A stretch of 64,000 nt of DNA from Streptomyces phaeolivaceus (GTDB lineage Bacteria; Actinomycetota; Actinomycetes; Streptomycetales; Streptomycetaceae), in assembly GCF_009184865.1 (NCBI RefSeq), contig NZ_CP045096.1, positions 6,634,001 to 6,698,000 on the forward strand, read 5' to 3'. The notes under the pieces are model-generated. The model saw only the letters and a program-made list of their open reading frames with translations, was not told where the DNA came from and made no database searches. Below, one piece after another: positions 28,862 to 37,799 of the stretch (position 1 is the stretch's first letter; the number at the start of each line of letters is the position of its first letter). A program made the translations under genes and the position numbers.

Positions 28862-30070
28862 TCACAACCTGTGCGCCGCCCCCGTGGGTGTGGCCCCCCG
28901 CGTGTCCAGCAGGAGTTGTGCCTTCACCGACAGGCCCTGGAGGTCGTACGTGCGGTGTTGCTGGAGGAGGATCGTCAGGTCGGCGTCGGCGGTGGCCTCG
29001 TAGAGGGAGTCGGCGCGGGGGATGGGGCGGTCGAGGACGCTCCAGGTGGGGACGTGCGGGTCGTGGTAGCTGACGTGGGCGCCGAGTTCGATGAGGCGGC
29101 GGGCGATCTCGTCGGCGGGGGTGCCCTGTTGGTCGGGGACGTCGGGCTTGTAGGTGACGCCGAGGAGCAGGACGCGGGCGCCACGGGCCGACTTGCCGTG
29201 CTCGTTGAGGAGGGTGGCGGCGCGCTGGACGACGTACTGGGGCATGCGGTGGTTGACCCGCTGGGCCAGTTCGACCATGCGCAGCGAGCGGGGCGCGTGG
29301 CCTGAGAGGTCCTGGGGGAGGGCGTGGCCTCCGACGCCGGGGCCGGGGCGGAAGGCCTGGAAGCCGAAGGGTTTCGTCTCGGCGCAGCGGATGACGTCCC
29401 AGAGGTCGACGTTCAGGTCGTGGCAGAGGGCGGCCATCTCGTTGACCAGGGCGATGTTGACATGGCGGTAGTTGGTCTCCAGGAGGTGGACGGTCTCCGC
29501 CTCGCGCAGGCCACGCGCGCGTACCACCTTGTCGGTGAGGCGGCCGTAGAAGGCCGCCGCCGATTCCGTGCAGGCGGAGGTGAGGCCGCCGATCACCTTG
29601 GGGGTGTTGGCGGGGCCGAAGTCGCGGTTGCCGGGGTCCACGCGCGCGGGGGAGTACGCGAGGTGGAAGTCGCGGCCCGCGCGGAGCCCCGAGCCCTCTT
29701 CGAGGAGGGGGCGCAGGAGTTCCTCGGTGGTGCCCGGGGGGACCGGGGACTCCAGGATGACCGTGGTGTGCGGGCGCAGCCGGGCGGCCAGGGTGCGGGC
29801 GGCCTCCTCGACCTGGGTGAGGTCGGGCGAGCCGTCGGCGCCCGGAGAGGTGGGGGCGCAGATGACCGCCGTACGGACCCGGCCGAGTTCGGCGGGGCTG
29901 GTGGTGGGCTTGAAGCCGCGGGCCAGCATGCGGCGCAGTTCGCCGGGGGTGAGGGAGCCGGAGTCGGGGCCGGTGCGGTAACCGAGCGTGGGGATGCCGG
30001 CGGCGACGGCGGCCTGGGCCAGCGGCAGCCCCAATTGGCCGAGTCCGATGACGGCGAGATCTGCGGGCAT
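28862..30070 (-). CDS. Nucleotide-sugar dehydrogenase homologue (WecC-like), catalytic residues missing
   Basis: This 402-residue protein has the UDP-glucose/UDP-ManNAc dehydrogenase layout: Rossmann GLGQLG at residues 9-14, the YSPARVDPGN and PKVIGG blocks, central VNIALVNEMAALC, and a C-terminal NAD-like domain (LLLGVTYKPDVPDQQGTPA). The active-site motif normally GGHCxPxD reads GGHALPQD, with Ala250 in place of the nucleophilic cysteine. The lysine of the KLLEN motif is replaced by His195 (VHLLETN). It may be a pseudoenzyme or have altered chemistry. ATG 30070 is the start. It is divergent from glpD. Confidence 0.82.
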   Translation of the reverse strand: MPADLAVIGLGQLGLPLAQAAVAAGIPTLGYRTGPDSGSLTPGELRRMLARGFKPTTSPAELGRVRTAVICAPTSPGADGSPDLTQVEEAARTLAARLRPHTTVILESPVPPGTTEELLRPLLEEGSGLRAGRDFHLAYSPARVDPGNRDFGPANTPKVIGGLTSACTESAAAFYGRLTDKVVRARGLREAETVHLLETNYRHVNIALVNEMAALCHDLNVDLWDVIRCAETKPFGFQAFRPGPGVGGHALPQDLSGHAPRSLRMVELAQRVNHRMPQYVVQRAATLLNEHGKSARGARVLLLGVTYKPDVPDQQGTPADEIARRLIELGAHVSYHDPHVPTWSVLDRPIPRADSLYEATADADLTILLQQHRTYDLQGLSVKAQLLLDTRGATPTGAAHRL

Positions 30071-30322
30071 GGCGTGTGGCCGTCCTTCCCAATAACCGAA
30101 GCGGGACAGGCGCGCAAGCCCGGTGGACTGGATGAGCGAGCGCAATGTCACACTAGGAGTAAATATGACCGATATGCGGGATTGCGAAATTCTTTTTCTG
30201 TGCGCGTCCTGCGGAGTTATCCACAAGCTGCGGGCGGGTGGTGGCCGAAGTCGGGCAACACGGTCAGAATTCTGGGCAGGGGAGACGGATGGGGTCGGTG
30301 CGACGGACAGCGGGAGGCAGCG

Positions 30323-32029
30323 GTGAGGACAGCGGCACTGGGACCGGCGCAACGAGCCGAGTCACTGGCGGGTATGGCCGAGCGCGAGCTGGACGTGCTG
30401 GTCGTGGGTGGTGGCGTGGTCGGCGCGGGCACGGCTCTGGACGCCGTGACCCGCGGTCTGTCCACGGGGCTGGTCGAGGCGCGTGACTGGGCGTCGGGCA
30501 CCTCCAGCCGGTCCAGCAAACTGATCCACGGCGGGCTGCGCTATCTGGAGATGCTCGACTTCGCCCTCGTCCGCGAGGCGTTGAAGGAGCGCGGGCTGCT
30601 GCTGGAGCGTCTGGCGCCGCATCTGGTGAAGCCCGTGCCGTTCCTCTATCCCCTGCAGCACAAGGGCTGGGAGCGGTGGTACGCGGGCTCGGGCGTCGCG
30701 ATGTACGACGCGATGTCCATGGCGCGCGGGCACGGGCGGGGGCTGCCGGTCCACCGTCATCTGAGCCGCCACCACGCCCTGCGGATCGCGCCCTGCCTGA
30801 AGAAGGACGCGCTGGTCGGGGCGCTGCAGTACTACGACGCCCAGATGGACGACGCGCGGTACGTGGCGACCATGGTGCGCACGGCCGCGTCCTACGGGGC
30901 GAAGGTCGCCAACCGCGCGCGGGTGACCGGGTTCCTGCGGGAGGGCGAGCGGGTCGTCGGGGCCAGGGTGCAGGACGTCGAGGGCGGCGGGGAGTACGAG
31001 ATCCGCGCCCGGCAGGTGGTGAACGCGACCGGGGTGTGGACCGACGACACCCAGGCGATGGTCGGCGAGCGCGGGCAGTTCCACGTCCGGGCCTCCAAAG
31101 GCATCCATCTGGTCGTACCGAAGGACCGGATCCACTCCACGTCCGGGCTGATCCTGCGCACCGAGAAGTCCGTGCTGTTCGTGATCCCCTGGGGGCGGCA
31201 CTGGATCGTGGGGACCACGGACACCGACTGGGATCTCGACAAGGCGCACCCGGCGGCGTCCAGCGCGGACATCGACTATCTGCTGGAGCATGTGAACTCG
31301 GTGCTGGCGGTGCCGTTGACGCGGGACGACGTGCAGGGGGTGTACGCCGGGCTGCGGCCGTTGCTGGCCGGTGAGTCGGACGCCACGAGCAAGCTCTCGC
31401 GGGAGCACATCGTGGCGCATCCGGTGCCGGGGCTGGTGGTGGTGGCCGGCGGCAAGTACACGACGTACCGGGTCATGGCCAAGGACGCGGTGGACGCGGC
31501 CGTGCACGGGCTGGATCAGCGGGTCGCGGAGTGTGTCACCGAGGATGTGCCGCTGCTGGGAGCGGAGGGATACCGGGCGCTGTGGAACGCGCGGGCGCGG
31601 ATCGCGGCGAGTACGGGGCTTCATGTGGTGCGCGTGGAGCATCTGTTGAACCGGTACGGGTCGGCGACCGAGGAGGTGCTCGATCTGATCGCGGCCGATC
31701 CGTCGATGGGGGAGCCGTTGCGGGCGGCCGACGACTATCTGCGGGCCGAGGTGGTGTACGCGGCCTCGCACGAGGGGGCGCGGCATCTCGACGACGTGCT
31801 GACGCGGCGGACCCGGATCTCGATCGAGACGTTCGACCGGGGGACGCGGAGTGCGCGGGAGGCCGCGGAGTTGATGGCTCCGGTGCTCGGGTGGGACGCG
31901 GACCAGATCGAGCGGGAGGTGCAGCACTATGAGAAGAGGGTGGAGGCGGAGCGGGAGTCGCAGCGGCAGCCGGACGATCTGACGGCGGACGCGGCCCGGT
32001 TGGGGGCGCCGGACATCGTGCCGTTGTAG
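30323..32029 (+). CDS. glpD: Glycerol-3-phosphate dehydrogenase, FAD-dependent
   Basis: The protein has 568 residues from GTG 30323, five bases after GGGAGG. The FAD-binding VVGGGVVGAGTALDA motif is near the N-terminus, and the family signatures SRSSKLIHGGLRYLE and GGKYTTYRVMAKDA are intact, followed by the C-terminal helical domain. It oxidises glycerol-3-phosphate to dihydroxyacetone phosphate at the membrane and passes electrons to quinone. It stands alone: no glpF or glpK is adjacent. The 252-base gap to the divergent dehydrogenase gene holds its promoter, but no clear operator was recognised. Confidence 0.95.
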   Translation: MRTAALGPAQRAESLAGMAERELDVLVVGGGVVGAGTALDAVTRGLSTGLVEARDWASGTSSRSSKLIHGGLRYLEMLDFALVREALKERGLLLERLAPHLVKPVPFLYPLQHKGWERWYAGSGVAMYDAMSMARGHGRGLPVHRHLSRHHALRIAPCLKKDALVGALQYYDAQMDDARYVATMVRTAASYGAKVANRARVTGFLREGERVVGARVQDVEGGGEYEIRARQVVNATGVWTDDTQAMVGERGQFHVRASKGIHLVVPKDRIHSTSGLILRTEKSVLFVIPWGRHWIVGTTDTDWDLDKAHPAASSADIDYLLEHVNSVLAVPLTRDDVQGVYAGLRPLLAGESDATSKLSREHIVAHPVPGLVVVAGGKYTTYRVMAKDAVDAAVHGLDQRVAECVTEDVPLLGAEGYRALWNARARIAASTGLHVVRVEHLLNRYGSATEEVLDLIAADPSMGEPLRAADDYLRAEVVYAASHEGARHLDDVLTRRTRISIETFDRGTRSAREAAELMAPVLGWDADQIEREVQHYEKRVEAERESQRQPDDLTADAARLGAPDIVPL

Positions 32030-32049
32030 CCCCCGCTCGTCGCCCTTCG

Positions 32050-32076
32050 GGCCCGTCCTCCGACGCCGGACGGGCC
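32050..32076 (+). terminator. Hairpin after glpD
   Basis: GGCCCGTCC (32050-32058) pairs with GGACGGGCC (32068-32076) across a 9-base loop, 20 bases after glpD and ahead of the kinase genes. There is no U-run. Confidence 0.6.
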
Positions 32077-32200
32077 GAAATGGGCTGGGCGCGGCCGGAT
32101 TGTGATGGGCCGTGGCTGGTTGAGGGGGCCCAGGGCGTGGGGTGGTTGTCGGGTGGGTGACAATGGAGGCTCTGTCAGGGCGGGTTGTATGAGGGGACGC

Positions 32201-34405
32201 ATGTCGGAGGCGGAGCGGGCTGGGGATTCCCGTCAGGACAAGGACGCACGTCTCCTCGCCGGGCGGTACCGGCTGGGAGGGGTGCTCGGTCGCGGCGGCA
32301 TGGGCACGGTGTGGCGTGCCGAGGACGAGACGTTGGGCCGTACGGTCGCCGTCAAGGAGTTGAGGTTCCCGTCGAGCATCGACGCGGACGAGAAGCGGCG
32401 GCTGATCACACGCACGCTGCGCGAGGCCAAGGCGATCGCCCGGATCCGTAACAACGCCGCGGTGACGGTGTTCGACGTCGTGCACGAGGACGACCGGCCG
32501 TGGATCGTGATGGAACTCGTCGAGGGCAAGTCGCTCGCCGAGGTCATCCGTGAGGACGGGGTGCTCGAACCGAGGCGGGCCGCCGAGGTGGGGCTCGCCA
32601 TTCTCGACGTGCTGCGCGCCGCGCACCGCGAGGGCATCCTGCACCGGGACGTGAAGCCGTCGAACGTGCTCATCGACAAGCACGACGGACGGGTCGTCCT
32701 CACCGACTTCGGTATCGCCCAGGTCGAGGGCGACCCCTCCATCACCTCGACCGGCATGCTCGTGGGCGCGCCCTCGTACATCTCGCCGGAGCGGGCGCGC
32801 GGGCACAAGCCCGGCCCCGCGGCCGACCTGTGGTCGCTCGGCGGTCTGCTCTACGCGGCGGTCGAGGGGGTGCCGCCCTACGACAAGGGGTCGGCCATAG
32901 CGACACTGACCGCGGTGATGACCGAGCCGGTGCCGGAGCCCAAGCGCGCCGGGCAGTTGAAGGACGTCATCTTCGGGCTGCTGACCAAGGACCCCGAGCG
33001 GCGGCTCGACGACTCCGGCGCGCGGGCGATGCTCAACACCGTCATCCACGCGCCCGACCCCAAGGACGTCGATCCGGTCGACGCGACGCGGGTCGTGCCG
33101 TTGCCGCCGGTGCCGGTGCCGGAGGAGCGTCCGAAGAAGGGTGGTTCCGGGGGCGGTTCGGGTTCGGGTTCCGGTTCCGAAAGCAAGGGCGGTGAGCGGG
33201 CGCGGGCGCCTCGGTGGTCCATGCGGAAGGGGGCGGCCGGGGCGGGTGCCGGTGTCGGCGGCGCGGCCGTCGGGTCGGGGTCCGTCGCGTCCGGGGCTGT
33301 CGGTTCCGGTTCCGGTGTCGGATCTTCCGGTTCCGGTGCGGGGGGTGCGAAGGCTTCGGCGGCCGGCGCCCCGGCGGTCGTGACCACCCGGTCCGCCTCC
33401 GTCGGCGTGGCGTCGGGTGCCGATGCCGCGAAGGCCGGTGCTGGTTCGGGGCGGACCGCGGGCAAGCCGGCGGCCGGGGTGCCCGGTCCGCGTGGCGCCG
33501 GTGGTGGCGCGGGCGTCGGTGCGGGGAACTCCGCCTCGGCGGGGCGGACTTCCGGGTGGCCGGAGATGCCGCCGCCGGATCTGCCGCCGCGGCCGGTGCC
33601 CAAGGCGCCCATCACGGACGTGGTCTCGCGGCGGACGCTGGCCGTCATCGCGGTGGCCGTGGTGCTGGCCGTCCTCGGCACCGTCCTGGCGCTCACCCTC
33701 GGTGGCGACGACAGCGGTTCGAACGACAGCAAGGGCGCCGACACCAAGGCGGCAGCGTCCAGCGGTGCGGCGTCGGGGAGCGACGCCGACAGCAAGGACG
33801 CGGGCGACGACACGGACAAGGACACGGGCACGGACAAGGGCTCCGACCCCAGTCCGGACGGGGACACCACGGACGAGGCCGGCGGTTCGGGCGGGTCCGG
33901 GGGCAGCTCGCCGAGCCCCTCGGGCGGGTCGAACGGCTCGGTCAGCGGTGACGGCTCCGGTGCCTCGGGGGACATCGCGACCGAGACGTACAAGAGCGGT
34001 CAGGGGTTCTCCATCGGGCTGCCCGACGGATGGAAGTACCAGTCCACGGACGCGGCGGGCGCCCGGTTCTCCGGTCCCGACGGACAGCGGCTGCTCGTCG
34101 GGTGGACGACCACCCCGAAGAACGACCCGGTCGCGGACTGGAAGAACCAAGAGCGGTACATGACGCGCTCGCAGTACAAGCGGATTCGAATAGAGGCGGT
34201 GGACTACCGGGGCTGGAACGCGGCCGACTGGGAGTTCACCTATGTGGAGAGCGGCACGAAGAACCGGTCGATCGACCGTGGATTCGTCGTCGACTCACAG
34301 CAGGGATACGCGCTGATGTACACGGCGAAGGCGTCGAAGTGGAGCGGTGAGCTGCGCAAGGACACCTGGAAGACGTTCACGGGGACGTTCGAACCGAAGT
34401 CGTGA
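32201..34405 (+). CDS. Membrane Ser/Thr protein kinase 1 (PknB type)
   Basis: The protein has 734 residues from ATG 32201. The kinase domain (about residues 22-285) is complete: glycine loop GRGGMG, Lys52 in VAVKEL, HRD at 148-150, DFG Asp169 and SPERARG. A long Gly/Ser/Ala-rich juxtamembrane linker (about 310-465) leads to one transmembrane helix near 479-499. Outside lie a Ser/Gly/Asp-rich spacer and a C-terminal domain of about 150 residues (GFSIGLPDGWKYQS…WEFTYV). A related domain recurs in the next four kinase-family proteins. It is the first of six such genes here. The ligand is unknown. Confidence 0.93.
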   Translation: MSEAERAGDSRQDKDARLLAGRYRLGGVLGRGGMGTVWRAEDETLGRTVAVKELRFPSSIDADEKRRLITRTLREAKAIARIRNNAAVTVFDVVHEDDRPWIVMELVEGKSLAEVIREDGVLEPRRAAEVGLAILDVLRAAHREGILHRDVKPSNVLIDKHDGRVVLTDFGIAQVEGDPSITSTGMLVGAPSYISPERARGHKPGPAADLWSLGGLLYAAVEGVPPYDKGSAIATLTAVMTEPVPEPKRAGQLKDVIFGLLTKDPERRLDDSGARAMLNTVIHAPDPKDVDPVDATRVVPLPPVPVPEERPKKGGSGGGSGSGSGSESKGGERARAPRWSMRKGAAGAGAGVGGAAVGSGSVASGAVGSGSGVGSSGSGAGGAKASAAGAPAVVTTRSASVGVASGADAAKAGAGSGRTAGKPAAGVPGPRGAGGGAGVGAGNSASAGRTSGWPEMPPPDLPPRPVPKAPITDVVSRRTLAVIAVAVVLAVLGTVLALTLGGDDSGSNDSKGADTKAAASSGAASGSDADSKDAGDDTDKDTGTDKGSDPSPDGDTTDEAGGSGGSGGSSPSPSGGSNGSVSGDGSGASGDIATETYKSGQGFSIGLPDGWKYQSTDAAGARFSGPDGQRLLVGWTTTPKNDPVADWKNQERYMTRSQYKRIRIEAVDYRGWNAADWEFTYVESGTKNRSIDRGFVVDSQQGYALMYTAKASKWSGELRKDTWKTFTGTFEPKS

Positions 34406-34771
34406 GGCGGTGTGCGCAGGGGCGCGTGACGGTGAGTGTTGTGCGCCGGTGCGTTCGAGGCCCTGACCGTGTGCGGTTTCGTGCCTCAGCTCGGGGTGCC
34501 GTACGGGGGCGTGCGGGGGCGCGGGTCGGGGTGAGCGCCCTCGATATGAGCTCGGCTTCGGGAGTTGTGCCCGCCGGGTGAGTTCGGGGAAGGGTCATCC
34601 GGGGAAGATCGGATGCGTTCGAGCGCATTCGAGACGGACGAGATATCGCATCGAGTCAATGTGAGTTGCCTCCGGCACGTATCGTGAAGGGCTGCGGATC
34701 GTACGCAGCCAGAACGGAACGGGTCGCGGGGCGAGCGGAGTTGACCAACCGGGCGGCCGGGGGAGGGCATT
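34406..34771. other. Gap between kinase genes
   Basis: No gene is supportable in these 366 bases. The end contains the GGGAGGG ribosome site (34761-34767) of the following pseudokinase. A few short inverted motifs around TTCGAG occur near 34612-34662, but nothing I can assign. Confidence 0.5.
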
Positions 34772-37636
34772 GTGGACGAATACGCGGGGCGAGTGCTCGC
34801 CGACCGCTATCGCCTGCCGCTGCCGCCCTCAGACGAGTACGAGATCGCCCCCGAGATCCGCGCCTTCGACACCTACAGCGGGCAGGAAGTCCTGGTACGG
34901 CAGGTGCCGTTGCCCGAGGTCGTCGAGGCGGAGGTGCTCGACGCCGACGGACTGCCCGAGGGGTATGTGGCGCGCGACGGCGCAGGACGCCGGGGTGCGG
35001 CGCGGGCCACCCGCCGGTCCACGGATCCGGCCGTACGACGGGCCATCGAGGCCGCTCAGGCCGCCGCGCAGATCCCCGATCATCCACGGCTCGACCAGGT
35101 CTTCGACGTGTTCGCCGAGGGCGGTTCGCTGTGGATAGTGAGCGAACTGGTGTCCGCCCGGACGCTGGAGGCGCTGCTCGTGGAGCAGCCGCTGAGCCCG
35201 TACCGCGCGGCCGAGGTCGCCGCGGACGTGCTCACCGCGCTGCGCGCGCTGCACGCCCACGGCTGGGTCCACCGGAACATCACCGCGCGTACGGTGCTGG
35301 TCTGCGACGACGGCCGGGTGATGCTGACCGGGCTCGCGGCCGGGGCGGCGGAGGAAGCGCTGTGCGGCTATGACCCGGTGCCCGCGCGGGAGTTCGAGGA
35401 CAGGCCGCCGCCTCCGGTACCCGGCGGCGGTGCGAGAGCGGGTACGGCGGCGGCAGCCGTGGGGCCCGGCGGAGCGCAGGTCGCGCGGCGGGAACCGGTG
35501 CCGCCCGGTGGGGTCGCCGTTCCCGGCGCGCGTGGAGTGTCGGCGCCCGGAGGCACGGGTGGCGGCACGTTCGGCGGAGCCCGCGGTGGCGAGCCCGGTG
35601 GCGCGGTCGAGGATCCCGAGGCCGCTCGGCGAGCCGCGATAGAAGCGAGGGCGGGAAGCTCCGCCGCTCCGGGCACGGACCCCTCCGGGACACAGCGCGC
35701 GCTGGAGTCCGGTGGCGGCGACGCCCGTGCCGCGCGGGCCGGGGCGATCGCGGCGTACCGCGCGGGCGCACGGGCCGCCGCCCGGGTGCAGGACGACCAA
35801 CGGGGCGGGCCCGGCGCGGGGTTGCCCGCGCAGCGGCCGGCGCCGCAGGACGGTACGGGCACGGCCGCCGGGGCGGGGCGGGGCGGCGACACGACATCCG
35901 GCGGGGCGACGCGCCCGGTGCCGCTGCACCAGATCGCCGACCCCTACGGTGTCCTCGCCAACGGTGGTGCCACCAGCGCCTGGCACGGCGCGCTGCCGCG
36001 CGGCGGGACGGCCACGCCCGCCGGCGGCGACAGCAGTGCGATCGACGGCGGCGGGTACGCCCCGCACGAGGCGTCGACCCGTGGTGCCCAAGTCGGCGCG
36101 GGATACGGCGACTCCGGACACGGTGGCTTCCGACACGACGGCTCCGGACCCGGTGACTCCGGGCACGGCAATGGTGGAAGGGCGCAGGGGACGGGTGTCC
36201 ACCGGGATCTCGTGCGCGGCGGCGGCACGCCCGGCACCGGTGCCCCGGTCCCCGTCGACGCCCCTCGCGGCGCTGGTGCGGCGGTCCCCGGCGGTGTGGC
36301 GGACGCCGCCCCCTGGGACGGTGGCGGGGCCGGGCACGCTCCTCGGCGAGGGCCCGCGACCGCGCTCGCCGCCGAGCGGGCGCGGCAGGCCCGGATGGCC
36401 GTGGTGGGTCCGGTCACCGAGCGCTGGGCGCCGGAGCAGGCCGGCCCGGTGCACGAGAACTGGCAGCTGGCGGCGCCGATCGGGCCGGCGACGGACCTGT
36501 GGGCGCTCGGGGCGCTGCTCTTCCGGGCCGTGCAGGGACACGCCCCCTACCCGGAGGAGAACACCGCCGAGCTGGTGCAGATGGTGTGCGCGGAGCCGCC
36601 CGCGTTCGCCGAGGAGTGCGGGCCGCTGCGGCCGGTCGTGGAGTCGCTGCTGCGGCAGGACCCCACCGAGCGGCTGGACTTCGAGGAGCTGCGCGGCTGG
36701 CTGCGCTCCCTGGTCCGGTCGGCGCCCGAACCCGAGGCCGGTACGCATGTCGTGCCCGCGCCGCCCGTGAACGCCAGCCGGCTGCCGATCGTACGGCGAC
36801 GGGGCGAACTCGTCCGCAGGCGCCGGGCCGGGCTGCCCGCGACCAGCGCGCACGCCCGCCACAAGCGCACCCGGGCGAAGGCCCCGCAGCCCCGCAAGCT
36901 GGGCCGGAACCTGCTGCTGTTGATCCTGCTCGCGCTGGTGGCGGCGATCACGTACGCCATGGTGTTCATGCCGAAGACCACGCCGAGCAGCGAGGGCGGC
37001 GACACCGGCAGCCGTACGGAGAGCGCCGGGGAGCCGAGTACGGCGCCGGAGGCGAGCAGTGAGTCCCGGCCCGACCAGAACGCGAACTCGCCCGACGGCG
37101 GCGAGGAGGGCCAGAGCGAGTCGAGCCCGTCGCCCTCGGAGTCGTCCGGCTCCACACAGACCCAGACCGGGGACCCCGAGGTCGCCCAGGGGTTCACCCT
37201 GCGCAAGGACCCCGAGGGGTTCCAGGTCGCCGTCGCCAGCGGCTGGGACCGCAGCGCGAAGAACGGGCGCGGCCAGATCGTCTACTCCCAGGGCGACTTC
37301 GAGCTGATAGTCGTCCCCGGGCGGGACGGCACGGGCACGTACGGCAGTGATCCGCTGAAGTACCAGCGGGAGGGCGAGCGCGAGCTGCAGCCGTTCCGGG
37401 ACTCGTCCTGGGCCACGTCCACCGGGATGCGGCTGATCGAGGTGGGCGGAGTGACCTCGGCCGAGGGGCAGTTCACCTGGCAGGACTCCGAGGGGCGCGG
37501 TGTCTACGTACGGAACCTCGCGATCCTCCTCGACGGGCGGTACCACGTGGTGCAGTTGCGCGGGCCGGAGGCGGAGCGGGACGAGGTCACGCGGCTGTAC
37601 GCGCAGGCCGCGGCCACGTACAAGGTGACCGGCTAG
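34772..37636 (+). CDS. Membrane pseudokinase with a ~350-residue insertion
   Basis: This 954-residue protein begins with the N-lobe remnant DRYRLPLPPSDEYEI, but the glycine loop and VAVK lysine are missing (VLVRQVPL). HRD has become HRN at 167-169 and DFG has become GLA around residue 187, so it is not expected to phosphorylate. Right after this point a low-complexity Gly/Ala/Arg/Pro-rich segment of about 350 residues interrupts the C-lobe, which resumes near residue 542 (MAVVGPVTERWAPEQ, then ATDLWALGALLF and DPTERLDF). A transmembrane helix lies near 713-733, followed by an extracellular domain related to those of its neighbours (DPEGFQVAVASGWDRS). GTG follows GGGAGGG. Confidence 0.88.
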   Translation: MDEYAGRVLADRYRLPLPPSDEYEIAPEIRAFDTYSGQEVLVRQVPLPEVVEAEVLDADGLPEGYVARDGAGRRGAARATRRSTDPAVRRAIEAAQAAAQIPDHPRLDQVFDVFAEGGSLWIVSELVSARTLEALLVEQPLSPYRAAEVAADVLTALRALHAHGWVHRNITARTVLVCDDGRVMLTGLAAGAAEEALCGYDPVPAREFEDRPPPPVPGGGARAGTAAAAVGPGGAQVARREPVPPGGVAVPGARGVSAPGGTGGGTFGGARGGEPGGAVEDPEAARRAAIEARAGSSAAPGTDPSGTQRALESGGGDARAARAGAIAAYRAGARAAARVQDDQRGGPGAGLPAQRPAPQDGTGTAAGAGRGGDTTSGGATRPVPLHQIADPYGVLANGGATSAWHGALPRGGTATPAGGDSSAIDGGGYAPHEASTRGAQVGAGYGDSGHGGFRHDGSGPGDSGHGNGGRAQGTGVHRDLVRGGGTPGTGAPVPVDAPRGAGAAVPGGVADAAPWDGGGAGHAPRRGPATALAAERARQARMAVVGPVTERWAPEQAGPVHENWQLAAPIGPATDLWALGALLFRAVQGHAPYPEENTAELVQMVCAEPPAFAEECGPLRPVVESLLRQDPTERLDFEELRGWLRSLVRSAPEPEAGTHVVPAPPVNASRLPIVRRRGELVRRRRAGLPATSAHARHKRTRAKAPQPRKLGRNLLLLILLALVAAITYAMVFMPKTTPSSEGGDTGSRTESAGEPSTAPEASSESRPDQNANSPDGGEEGQSESSPSPSESSGSTQTQTGDPEVAQGFTLRKDPEGFQVAVASGWDRSAKNGRGQIVYSQGDFELIVVPGRDGTGTYGSDPLKYQREGERELQPFRDSSWATSTGMRLIEVGGVTSAEGQFTWQDSEGRGVYVRNLAILLDGRYHVVQLRGPEAERDEVTRLYAQAAATYKVTG

Positions 37637-37660
37637 CCGCCGGCCGGCCGGCCGGCGGCT
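37635..37660. repeat. Perfect 26-bp palindrome at the pseudokinase stop codon
   Basis: From 37635 to 37660 the sequence is its own reverse complement (AGCCGCCGGCCGG followed by its mirror). It begins inside the TAG stop of the pseudokinase gene. It could form a cruciform or an end-of-gene hairpin, but with no loop and no U-run it is an unusual terminator. Confidence 0.6.
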
Positions 37661-37799
37661 GTTCGGGTCGGCGGCGGAAGGTTGTGCTCCGGTCGCGGAA
37701 GCGAGAACCGTCACAGTGCTGTCTCTGTGCGGCCGGGCCGGTTCCCCGGGTCGCGGGCCGCTCCCTAATGTGACCCTGTCAAGAATATTGCGGGGCAAC

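Noticed and set aside
30362..34150. Very long open frame (over 1,200 codons) on the minus strand across glpD and kinase 1
   Set aside because: It is the antisense of two clear genes with catalytic motifs on the plus strand. Its composition is Arg/His/Pro/Gly-rich and no domain is seen. Long antisense frames are a by-product of high third-position GC.
34829..37798. Open frame of almost 1,000 codons opposite the pseudokinase gene
   Set aside because: Composition and lack of start signals mark it as antisense. The plus-strand product has a kinase-like fold, membrane helix and the shared extracellular domain.
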